From: JBEGTT01 sp041179245 | GTDB taxonomy: Bacteria > Pseudomonadota > Gammaproteobacteria > Burkholderiales > Rhodocyclaceae | NCBI GenBank assembly: GCA_041179245.1 | Contig: JBEGTT010000055.1 | Location: 1-35,919 of the forward strand | Length of the DNA: 35,919 bases | Direction: 5' to 3' | Part shown: positions 15,253 through 22,613 of the stretch, piece by piece | Position numbering within the stretch: the stretch's first letter is position 1 | Layout: each line of letters starts with the position of its first letter | Program-made: the position numbers and the translations under genes | The notes under the pieces: generated by a model | What the model was told of the DNA's origin: nothing | Database searches by the model: none | Seen by the model: only the letters and a program-made list of their open reading frames with translations

Positions 15253-16497
15253 ATGGCCGCTTTAACCCTTCCGATAGCTTTGGCTCACTTGCGTCACCGT
15301 AAGCGCCAGACTTTTGTGTCGGTGGCGGGGGTTGCCCTAGGGGTCGGATTTTTCATTGGGATGGCCGCCCTGATGAGTGGCTTTCAGATGTATTTCATTA
15401 GCAAGGTGATTGATACATGGCCGCACGTCATCATCAAGGATGAATTCCGTGACCCGGCACCACAACCGCTGATGCTTGTTTTTCCTGAGGGGGCGGTACG
15501 ACTGCATAGCCTGAAACCGCGTGATGAAATTAAGGGGATACGGAACGCGCAGGAAATCATGGCAAGTTTTGTGGGGTCGCCTTATGCCGTGGCACCTACG
15601 CTCCGGACGCAAGCTTTTTTCCGCTACGGTGCGCGCGAGATTGCCGCCACGATGGTGGGGATTGATCCAAAGCTGGAGGTCAAAGTGACTCAGTTGGCGC
15701 AGGACATTATTGCGGGCCGGATTGAGGCGTTGAATACCACTGCCAACGGCATCATTCTGGGTGAAGGTTTGGCCAAGAAACTGGGCGTTTCGCTGGGCAA
15801 TATGTTGTCAGTGACCTCGCCGATGGGCGCGGTGTTGAAAATGAAAGTAGTCGCTATCTTTTCTACCGGAGTGACAGCGATTGATAACTTCGAATCCTAT
15901 GCTTTGTTGAAGAAGGCGCAGGTATTGGCTGGGCGGACCAACGTGATTAACCAGATTCGGGTGCGTTTGCCGGATGTGAGTGTGGCGCGAGAAACCGCTC
16001 GTCAGTTTGAAGACCGTTTTGGGTATAAGGCTGAATCTTGGGAAGAAAGTTATTCTAACGTGTTGGGCCTGTTCAAGATTCAGAACGGGATCATGTATTC
16101 GTCGGTCGGCGCTATCTTGATCGTGGCGGCTTTCGGAATCTTCAATATTATTTCGACGGTGATTAACGAAAAACGTCGTGACATTGCCATTCTCAAATCT
16201 ATTGGTCTGACCGAAAGTGACATTACCCGGATTTTTCTGGTGCAAGGTTTGATGCTTGGTGTCGCCGGCACTGTTTTAGGGTGGGGTGTTGGATTTGGGA
16301 TTACTGAGTTGTTGTCCAGCATCCGGTTTGATATGGAAGGTTTTATTCGCTCCCAAGGATTTATTTTGAACCGGGGTTGGCCCCCGTATTTTATTGCGGC
16401 TGGATTTGCGCTGGTGGCGTCGACCGTTGCGGCTTATCTACCCGCACGTAAGGCGGCTCGAATTGACCCCGTTGAGATTATTCGAGGGGCGGCATGA
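15253..16497 (+). CDS. MacB/FtsX/LolC-type ABC permease
   Basis: 414 residues with the four-helix topology of the family: one helix near residues 20-42, a large periplasmic domain (about 45-270), then three helices (about 275-400) with the FtsX core IISTVINEKRRDIAILKSIGLTESDITRIF and the C-terminal motif LPARKAARIDPVEIIRG. Such permeases act as mechanotransmitters or extract substrates from the periplasmic side. It follows the adaptor by 6 bp and overlaps the ATPase gene by 4 nt (ATGA). Substrate unknown; a DevBCA-like exporter is the closest model. Confidence 0.88.
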   Translation: MAALTLPIALAHLRHRKRQTFVSVAGVALGVGFFIGMAALMSGFQMYFISKVIDTWPHVIIKDEFRDPAPQPLMLVFPEGAVRLHSLKPRDEIKGIRNAQEIMASFVGSPYAVAPTLRTQAFFRYGAREIAATMVGIDPKLEVKVTQLAQDIIAGRIEALNTTANGIILGEGLAKKLGVSLGNMLSVTSPMGAVLKMKVVAIFSTGVTAIDNFESYALLKKAQVLAGRTNVINQIRVRLPDVSVARETARQFEDRFGYKAESWEESYSNVLGLFKIQNGIMYSSVGAILIVAAFGIFNIISTVINEKRRDIAILKSIGLTESDITRIFLVQGLMLGVAGTVLGWGVGFGITELLSSIRFDMEGFIRSQGFILNRGWPPYFIAAGFALVASTVAAYLPARKAARIDPVEIIRGAA

Positions 16498-17189
16498 GTC
16501 CACAAATGAGCACAAAACAAGCTTTACTGGAAACCCGTCACCTAACCCGGACGCTGAAAACCGGTGTCGAATCGGTCAATCTGGTTCAAGACATCAATCT
16601 GACGATCAATGCGGGTGAGTTTGTGGCGATTACCGGGCCCTCGGGTTCAGGTAAATCTTCCTTGCTCTACTTATTGGGGCTTCTGGATCGTCCAAGTCAG
16701 GGCGAGTTATGGATGGATGGCGAAAATACAGCGTACATGAGCGATGCCAAACGGGCCGAAATGCGTTTATCCAAGTTGGGGTTTGTTTTCCAGTTCCACT
16801 TTCTGTTGCCGGAATTTACCTTGCTGGAAAACGTTAGCCTGCCGATGCGTAAACGGGGCAAGTTGAGCGAAATTGAAATATTGGAACGGGCTCACCAGTT
16901 GTTGTGTGATCTGGATTTACCCGACGATCATCAGAAACTACCGGAACAATTATCCGGTGGGCAGCGGCAGCGGGTGGCGATTGCGCGGGCTTTAGCCAAT
17001 AACCCACTAATCCTGTTGGCCGACGAACCCACCGGAAATCTGGATTCCAAAAACGGCCAACGGGTATTCGATATTTTTGAAGGACTGGTCGCCAATGGGC
17101 AGACCGTGATTACCGTCACGCATGACCCGGCTTTGGCCCAGCGCACCCATCGGCAGATTCATTTGGTTGATGGGCGGTTGGTGTATTGA
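16494..17189 (+). CDS. LolD/MacB-type ABC ATPase
   Basis: 231 residues with Walker A GPSGSGKSS, Q-loop FQFHFLLPEFTLLENV, signature LSGGQRQRVAIARAL, Walker B LLADEPTGNLD and H-loop VTHDPAL. It powers the preceding permease on the cytoplasmic side. Coupled start at 16494; a second ATG follows at 16506. The gene ends 11 bp before the convergent feoA stop, with no room for a terminator. Confidence 0.92.
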   Translation: MSPQMSTKQALLETRHLTRTLKTGVESVNLVQDINLTINAGEFVAITGPSGSGKSSLLYLLGLLDRPSQGELWMDGENTAYMSDAKRAEMRLSKLGFVFQFHFLLPEFTLLENVSLPMRKRGKLSEIEILERAHQLLCDLDLPDDHQKLPEQLSGGQRQRVAIARALANNPLILLADEPTGNLDSKNGQRVFDIFEGLVANGQTVITVTHDPALAQRTHRQIHLVDGRLVY

Positions 17190-17200
17190 AGCTAAGTTGA

Positions 17201-17452
17201 TTAGCGAATCACCCAGATGTGCCGAGCTACCTGATGTTCCAGTGCCAGTTCGACTTCATCGGCCAGAATGACGGTCATCGGTTTTTGCTGAAGCACCTTG
17301 AAAGACCGTGACTCGGCAAGGCCATAGGCGGTGAGTTGTTCGCGCTGATGCGCATCGATTTCCTGACCAATTTCAGCGAGTTTGACTTCCTGGCCGGGCT
17401 TGATAAAAGCTAGCGGTAGGCGGGTGTCGTGGTGGGGATTGATGTTTGTCAT
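17201..17452 (-). CDS. feoA: FeoA small SH3-like protein
   Basis: 83 residues with the FeoA core: LAFIKPGQEVKLAEIG, AHQREQLTAYGLAESRSFKVLQQKPMTVILADEVELALEHQVARHIWV. It helps FeoB function on the cytoplasmic face. It lies 13 bp downstream of feoB on the same strand, so the order is feoB-feoA, the reverse of the usual feoA-feoB arrangement. No feoC is seen. Confidence 0.87.
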   Translation of the reverse strand: MTNINPHHDTRLPLAFIKPGQEVKLAEIGQEIDAHQREQLTAYGLAESRSFKVLQQKPMTVILADEVELALEHQVARHIWVIR

Positions 17453-17465
17453 GGGTTAGGCCTGT

Positions 17466-19388
17466 TTACCAAAGCGCGCGTAAAACGATATTGAACAGCC
17501 CGCCGATCAAAAAGGCGAAGGGCACAATTAGGGCAACCATGCCGAAGGCGGTTTTAATACCTTGCTCCTTGACCATCATCATAAAGCTGGCAAAGCAGGG
17601 GATGAACAGCGTGATGGTAATCATCCAAACGACGGCTTGAATCGGGGAAAGTACATCGGCCATCGCAAATAGTCCGGTGGCCCCAAAATCTCGGCGCAGG
17701 AAACCCATCACAAAGGCGGCGGATGCCTCTTTCGGTAGACCTAACCAGCCGGATACGAGGGGTTCGCCCGCCTCGATAATGGCCGGAAGGGCACCAGATT
17801 TATCCAGCAGATACATGATGAAGGTGCCGATCAGAAACAGCGGAATCACTTCAATCAAATACCACTTTAGGCGGCCACCCGTTTTTTTGATGACATTGCC
17901 GAGGATCGGCAGGCGCATGGGCGGTAATTCGGTGACTAATGGAATGCGTCGTCCGGGAATGAGCTTGGCGGCGAGAAATCCGGCGAGTAACAGAATGCCG
18001 ACCATGGCCAGTGCCCAAATTAGCAGGGCGGTGAAGGATACGCCGCCGAGCATCCCCAGCACGACACCGAGTTGCGCCGAGCAGGGAATGGCGAGTGCGA
18101 GTAGAAAAGTGGTGATGAGTCGTTCACGCGGGCTGTGCAAAATACGCGTGGTGAGCGTTGCCATGGTCACACATCCCAAACCGAGCACCATCGGTAGCAC
18201 CGCTCGGCCATTGAGGCCGATGGTGGCGAACAGGCGATTGGCGATGACGGTGAGCCGAGGGAGATAACCGGAGTCTTCAAGCACCCCAAAGGCAAAAAAG
18301 AAGGTGGTGACAATCGGCAGGATCAGGGCTAGCGCGTAGGTCATGCCCATTGTCCATAAGCCGTATTGGCCGACCAGCAGTTCTTGAAGCCAGGGAATCG
18401 TGATGAGATGAGTGACTAGGGACGTGAACGCCGGATTCAGGATGCCCTCGAATAGATCTTCCTCCATCAGGCCGACTAAGGTGGTGGCACCAAAGACCCC
18501 AACAAACTCATACACGGCATACAGAACGCCAAGCAGAATAGGGATGCCCCATACCGGATGAACCACCGCTTGCCCAATTTTTTGCGAGAGCAGTGGGCTG
18601 CTACGAACATTACGCCGGGTCACCGCAGAAGCCAGCGTTCCTGCGGCTTCCGTCCGTTCGCGGGCTAGTAAAGTGGCGAGATTGTGTTTCAGCAGGGCGC
18701 TTTCCCGCAGGGTGAGTAATTCAGCGTAATCCTTGGCTTGCCCATGTTGACTGAGCCAGTCGGTGACTTCGCTATCACCGCCAAGATACAGAATAGCGAG
18801 TCCTCGTGCAGCCAGTTGTGGATGGGGGGAAATGCGCTCAATCGCTTTTGTCATCAGCCCAATATGTGCCTCAAATTCGGGGCCGTAGTGCAGCATTGGG
18901 AGTGGAATCCTAGCCTTGGGAAGATGGGCGCTGAGTTCGCTGAGGCCTTGTCCGCCTGTGGCAACGGTGGCAATAACCGGAATATCAAGGTCTTCGGCCA
19001 GTTGTCCACTGTTAATGCTAATGCCGCGTGCCATGGCTTCATCGTGCAGATTGAGCACCAGCATCATGGGAACTGCCAGTTCGGCTAGCAGTGCAGTGAG
19101 GGTTAGTGTGCGGCGGAGATTCTTGGCATCACCGACCTGAATCAGGCAACGAATCTCTTCGTTCAACAAAGCCCGCATGGTGGCCCGTTCGTCATCGCTA
19201 CGCGAGGGCAGGCTGAGTACGCCGGGTGTGTCGAGCAGAATGGCGGTCTGGTCTAAACGCGTGCTGGCACGGGTCACTTCAACCGTGGTTCCGGGGTAAT
19301 TGGAAACGTTGACGTAAGCGCCGGTGAGTCGGTGAAACAGCACGGATTTACCCACATTGGGGTGGCCGACCAGCAGAATGGAGTTCAT
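17466..19388 (-). CDS. feoB: FeoB ferrous-iron transporter
   Basis: 640 residues, shorter than the E. coli protein of 773. The N-terminal G domain has G1 GHPNVGKS (8-15), NYPGTTVEV, G3 DTPG and G4 NLHD. Ten or so membrane helices follow, with gate motifs GLGCVTMATLTTRIL, IPCSAQLGVVLGML and GFLRRDFGATGLF. It imports Fe2+ under reducing conditions. The ATG at 19388 gives the conserved family N-terminus. An upstream ATG at 19454 lies inside the Fur-box/promoter and is unlikely. The chosen start lacks a clear ribosome site; a C7 run precedes it. Confidence 0.93.
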   Translation of the reverse strand: MNSILLVGHPNVGKSVLFHRLTGAYVNVSNYPGTTVEVTRASTRLDQTAILLDTPGVLSLPSRSDDERATMRALLNEEIRCLIQVGDAKNLRRTLTLTALLAELAVPMMLVLNLHDEAMARGISINSGQLAEDLDIPVIATVATGGQGLSELSAHLPKARIPLPMLHYGPEFEAHIGLMTKAIERISPHPQLAARGLAILYLGGDSEVTDWLSQHGQAKDYAELLTLRESALLKHNLATLLARERTEAAGTLASAVTRRNVRSSPLLSQKIGQAVVHPVWGIPILLGVLYAVYEFVGVFGATTLVGLMEEDLFEGILNPAFTSLVTHLITIPWLQELLVGQYGLWTMGMTYALALILPIVTTFFFAFGVLEDSGYLPRLTVIANRLFATIGLNGRAVLPMVLGLGCVTMATLTTRILHSPRERLITTFLLALAIPCSAQLGVVLGMLGGVSFTALLIWALAMVGILLLAGFLAAKLIPGRRIPLVTELPPMRLPILGNVIKKTGGRLKWYLIEVIPLFLIGTFIMYLLDKSGALPAIIEAGEPLVSGWLGLPKEASAAFVMGFLRRDFGATGLFAMADVLSPIQAVVWMITITLFIPCFASFMMMVKEQGIKTAFGMVALIVPFAFLIGGLFNIVLRALW

Positions 19389-19437
19389 GGTATTTGGGGG
19401 GGCAGGGGATGAAGAGTATGCCTCTTGTGGGGTTGAA

Positions 19438-19466
19438 ATGATACAAATTCTCATTTGGTCGGTAAA
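19438..19466 (-). promoter_or_regulatory. feoB promoter with Fur-box-like palindrome
   Basis: On the minus strand TTTACC (19466-19461), 17 bp, TATCAT (19443-19438) forms a good promoter. The 17-bp palindrome ATGATACAAATTCTCAT (plus strand, 19438-19454) resembles the Fur consensus core TGATAAT-N-ATTATCA (11 of 14 arm positions) and covers the -10 and spacer, a repressing position. This suits iron-repressed feoBA. Confidence 0.65.
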
Positions 19467-19547
19467 GGTAAATCTCAGGCTGTATTGTTAGATTTGCTAT
19501 CTGGTAGCGTGTAGAATTTCGCTAATTGCTTGTTTTTTAGGTCTTGT

Positions 19548-20078
19548 ATGGAATTAAATGAAAATCTCCTCCAGAAAATTGCAACGCATGTGGCGATCTT
19601 TAAGGGGATGCCCCGCCAATGTTTGATTAATACGCTTAACTGTTCCGATAATTGGCCAGTGAAAAAAGGCGAGCCCTTTTTTAAGGAAGGTGACAAAGGT
19701 CAGTCCTTTTTTATCATTCTGGGCGGCCAAGTTAGCGTAGAAAAACTCATCAATGGCCAGCAGGTAGAGCTGGCGGTTCTCAAGGCAGGGGACTGTTTTG
19801 GTGAAATGGCGCTGGTCGACGGCAAGGCGCGTTCAGCCACTGTGCGAGCAGTGGCTGACACAATTTCGCTTCGTTTTAGCCGGGAAAAACTGGAGGCTTA
19901 CCCGGAAGCGGGGGCTCACGTCTATCGAAATATTTCTAAAATTCTGGTCAGTCGCTTGGCCGAAAGCAATACAGCAACGGCGCAGTTAAAAACTCAAGTG
20001 GCAGAGTTGACTGCAAAAGCAGGTCAGAAGGATGTGGCTCAAGAGGGTCCGGCTAAACAGGTGGTTGTTCGAAAATAG
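19548..20078 (+). CDS. Stand-alone cyclic-nucleotide-binding-domain protein
   Basis: 176 residues. One cNMP-binding beta-barrel (about 35-125) with phosphate-binding cassette GDCFGEMALVDGKARSATVRA, in which the FGE and R..T residues are intact, so cAMP or cGMP binding is plausible. There is no DNA-binding helix-turn-helix. After it comes a coiled-coil-like helix (about 130-160, AESNTATAQLKTQVAELTAK) and a short basic tail, suggesting a protein-interaction output. The ATG at 19548 has AGG seven bases upstream. Neighbouring genes do not reveal the partner. Confidence 0.82.
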   Translation: MELNENLLQKIATHVAIFKGMPRQCLINTLNCSDNWPVKKGEPFFKEGDKGQSFFIILGGQVSVEKLINGQQVELAVLKAGDCFGEMALVDGKARSATVRAVADTISLRFSREKLEAYPEAGAHVYRNISKILVSRLAESNTATAQLKTQVAELTAKAGQKDVAQEGPAKQVVVRK

Positions 20079-20098
20079 AGACCCTTCAGCCACATAAA

Positions 20099-20127
20099 AA
20101 AGCCCCTTGGTTATCGCAAGGGGCTTT
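20099..20127. terminator. Bidirectional rho-independent terminator
   Basis: AAAGCCCCTTG, 7-nt loop, CAAGGGGCTTT: an 11-bp perfect stem. On the minus strand it is followed by T6 (strong for fliW); on the plus strand by TTTGTT (for the cNMP-binding gene). It separates the two convergent genes. Confidence 0.92.
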
Positions 20128-20161
20128 GTTCTGATGTCTACTGCGTTGAGATAACTGAAAG

Positions 20162-20614
20162 TTATACGCCACTGCTCAGGTTGGAGATCATCAGGTTTGG
20201 GCGCGCACGCTGAATAATTTTTTGCATACCGACGCGGGCCTTGGTGTTGATAATCAGTGGTGCCCGAACAGAAGCGCTGATGTTTTTGTCGCCTTCGCCT
20301 TGCTTGTACAACGTCAGCATCACGGCGACGTCAGATTCTGTGCCATCTGTGCCGATCTTGAGCATGGTTGTTTCTTCATCAGTTAGCGTCAAATCATAAT
20401 CAAAGCCCAGTACGGTCGGGTCAATGATCTGGAACGCGACCGCCGGATCCTCAACTGATTGAAGCGTGAAGCTGGCTAGCGCATCAACGCCGTTGACTTC
20501 GTGGATCAGCGTAAATTTCTTCAGGTTCTCAAACCCGGCCAAGCCTTGCGGAAACTCAATGATGGCTTCTGCTTGTACATCGACCGAACCAAACAGGTAG
20601 GTATCTAACTTCAT
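20162..20614 (-). CDS. fliW: FliW flagellar assembly factor
   Basis: 150 residues with the FliW pattern: TYLFGSVDVQAEAIIEFPQGLAGFENLKKFTLI, VEDPAVAFQIIDP, DVAVMLTLYK, ISASVRAPLIINTKARVGMQKI. FliW binds flagellin and antagonises CsrA, linking filament assembly to flagellin translation. Ribosome site AAGGGG. No csrA or flagellar gene adjoins it here, so it is an orphan copy. A candidate promoter (TTTCAC, 17 bp, TACTGT) lies upstream on the minus strand. Confidence 0.9.
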   Translation of the reverse strand: MKLDTYLFGSVDVQAEAIIEFPQGLAGFENLKKFTLIHEVNGVDALASFTLQSVEDPAVAFQIIDPTVLGFDYDLTLTDEETTMLKIGTDGTESDVAVMLTLYKQGEGDKNISASVRAPLIINTKARVGMQKIIQRARPNLMISNLSSGV

Positions 20615-20717
20615 ATTATCCCCTTCATTATTTGAAATAAATCACCCCGTAATCGTACAGTAGTGTGGCTTGCATGGGGGTGAAACACCGTTGATAAATC
20701 GCATATTTCTCGAACGC

Positions 20718-21671
20718 TTATAGTTCGTAGGAATCGCCTTCTGGCCCAGCGTCATGTTCTTGTGCCATGGCAATTGCCTCTTTTGAAAGATGTGGCGCAA
20801 AGAGCGTGATGAAGTCGTAGTCACATTGGCGCAGAAAGACACCGCGGCGCAAGGCTAAGCGGGTGGTATTACGCTCAAACAAATGTCCCGCCGGCAACGC
20901 TACCAAGCCCGCATCTCGTTGCGCATCAAATGCCATGTCGGCAATGATACCGAGCCCCAAACCCAGGCTCACATACGTTTTAATTACGTCCGCATCCAAA
21001 GCCGTCAGCACCACATTTACCGCTAAGTTGTGACGTTCAAAGGCACGGTTAATGCGAGAACGCCCCGAAAAGGCGGAGTCATAGGTAATCAAGGGCCAGC
21101 GGGCCAATTCAGGCAAGGTCAACGAAGCGAGGCGGGTTAAAGGATGGCCTTCTGGCACGATCACGCAGTGGCTCCATTGACGTACCGGCAGGGAAAGAAG
21201 TTGCGCATGCTGATCCAGCGCTTCTGTGGCGATACCAATATCGGCCTCGCCTGATTTCACCCAATCAGCAATCTGCCCAGGGTTGCCTTGGTGCATGACC
21301 AATTTGACCTTGGGGTGTTTGGCGACAAAATCGCGGACCACGGTGGGTAAGGCATAACGTGCTTGGGTATGGGTGGTGGCGATAATTAAACCGCCCCCCT
21401 CGCCATCGGCAAATTCATGGCCTAGCCGCTTCAAGTTGTCGGCTTCTTGCAGCATGCGCTGGCAAATGGCGAGAACTGCCTGACCTGCTTGGGTAATAGC
21501 GGTAAACCGCTTACCACTACGTTGAAAAATCTCGACGCCAAGTTCTTCTTCTAGCATCTTGATTTGTTTGGATACCCCCGGTTGAGAGGTGAACAGCGCC
21601 TCTGCTGCGTCCGAAACATTTAGTCCGCAGCGGGCAACCTCAACGATGTAGCGCAATTGTTGGAGCTTCAT
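20718..21671 (-). CDS. cysB: CysB-family LysR regulator
   Basis: 317 residues. The ATG at 21671 gives MKLQQLRYIVEV, the conserved CysB start; the helix-turn-helix is in NVSDAAEALFTSQPGVSKQIKMLEEELG. The effector domain (90-300) has ATTHTQARYALP, the CysB-specific inducer-site segment (TTHTQARY), and GLGLGIIADMAF. CysB activates sulfur-assimilation genes with N-acetylserine and represses itself. The gene is divergent from the TauE/cysI/cysH cluster, with a large palindrome between them. Confidence 0.93.
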   Translation of the reverse strand: MKLQQLRYIVEVARCGLNVSDAAEALFTSQPGVSKQIKMLEEELGVEIFQRSGKRFTAITQAGQAVLAICQRMLQEADNLKRLGHEFADGEGGGLIIATTHTQARYALPTVVRDFVAKHPKVKLVMHQGNPGQIADWVKSGEADIGIATEALDQHAQLLSLPVRQWSHCVIVPEGHPLTRLASLTLPELARWPLITYDSAFSGRSRINRAFERHNLAVNVVLTALDADVIKTYVSLGLGLGIIADMAFDAQRDAGLVALPAGHLFERNTTRLALRRGVFLRQCDYDFITLFAPHLSKEAIAMAQEHDAGPEGDSYEL

Positions 21672-21681
21672 AATGTCAGCC

Positions 21682-21721
21682 AAAGAATACAAGGTTATAA
21701 GAATGTAACCTTATATTCTTT
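21682..21721. promoter_or_regulatory. Large palindrome between cysB and the sulfur cluster
   Basis: Two 18-bp arms, AAAGAATACAAGGTTATA and TGTAACCTTATATTCTTT, separated by 4 bp; 16 of 18 positions pair. It starts 11 bp before the cysB ATG and lies 65 bp upstream of the permease gene. LysR proteins bind such interrupted dyads, so this is the likely CysB site controlling both directions. Confidence 0.7.
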
Positions 21722-21785
21722 TATAACGAAATGGCAACTTGATACCATGCACGACTTGCAAAATGACTGACTGCCGACGGATTAC

Positions 21786-22592
21786 ATGGATTTTCTAGTG
21801 GATTTTTTCTCGCAATGGAATTGGCTGTACACCGTCTCTGGCTTTGGTGTCGGTGCGATTGTCGGTTTAACGGGGGTTGGCGGCGGCTCTTTGATGACAC
21901 CGCTACTGGTCTTGCTGTTTGGCATTCACCCGGCGACAGCAGTGGGTACTGACCTACTTTATGCCGCGATGACCAAAGCCGGCGGCACAATCGCCCACGG
22001 CAAAAAAGGTCATATCGACTGGGCGATTACCGGTCGTTTAGCGCTTGGCAGTATCCCCGCTGCAGCCATTACCATCTACGTTTTGTCGCAACTCCCCAAA
22101 GAGAGCAACACGATTGGCGCCATTATTTCGCACGGTCTTGGTTTTGCCTTGATGCTGACTGCGGTCGCAATTTTATTGGGCCGAAGACTTCAGGAATACG
22201 CCGCTACCCATGAGAACCTAGCCTTTCGGCAGTGCTGCCTGAATAAGGTAACAGTTGGTGTTGGTGCTGTGCTTGGCGTATTGGTCACTATTTCGTCGGT
22301 GGGTGCAGGTGCGCTGGGCGTTGCGGTTCTATTTTTTCTGTACCCGAAACTTCCCGCCGTCAAAATTGTCGGATCAGACGTGGCTCACGCGGTTCCATTG
22401 ACGCTCGTTGCCGGCCTAGGACATTGGATGCTCGGCGGGGTGGATTGGTTTTTACTTGGAAGTTTGTTAATAGGTTCTTTGCCGGGCATTTGGTTAGGTA
22501 GCCATGCTTCCGCTAAAGTACCAGAGCATATCCTGCGCCGTTTGCTCGCTTCAATGCTGGTTTTGATCGGTACCAAGTTAGTGTTTGCCTAA
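21786..22592 (+). CDS. TauE/SafE (DUF81) sulfite or sulfur-compound permease
   Basis: 268 residues, about eight hydrophobic helices in two similar halves. Family motifs are GFGVGAIVGLTGVGGGSLMTPLLVLLFGIHPATAVGTDLL in the first half and VTISSVGAGALGVAVLFFLYPKLPAVKIVGSDVAHAVPLT in the second. TauE-type proteins move sulfite, sulfoacetate or sulfate across the inner membrane. Position before cysI under the CysB palindrome suggests sulfate or sulfite uptake. The ribosome site is weak. Confidence 0.85.
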   Translation: MDFLVDFFSQWNWLYTVSGFGVGAIVGLTGVGGGSLMTPLLVLLFGIHPATAVGTDLLYAAMTKAGGTIAHGKKGHIDWAITGRLALGSIPAAAITIYVLSQLPKESNTIGAIISHGLGFALMLTAVAILLGRRLQEYAATHENLAFRQCCLNKVTVGVGAVLGVLVTISSVGAGALGVAVLFFLYPKLPAVKIVGSDVAHAVPLTLVAGLGHWMLGGVDWFLLGSLLIGSLPGIWLGSHASAKVPEHILRRLLASMLVLIGTKLVFA

Positions 22593-22613
22593 AAGTTTTA
22601 GCTAAGGATTGTT

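Noticed and set aside
19389..19454. Upstream ATG of feoB
   Set aside because: It lies within the -10/Fur-like region, so it would not be in the transcript from the predicted promoter.
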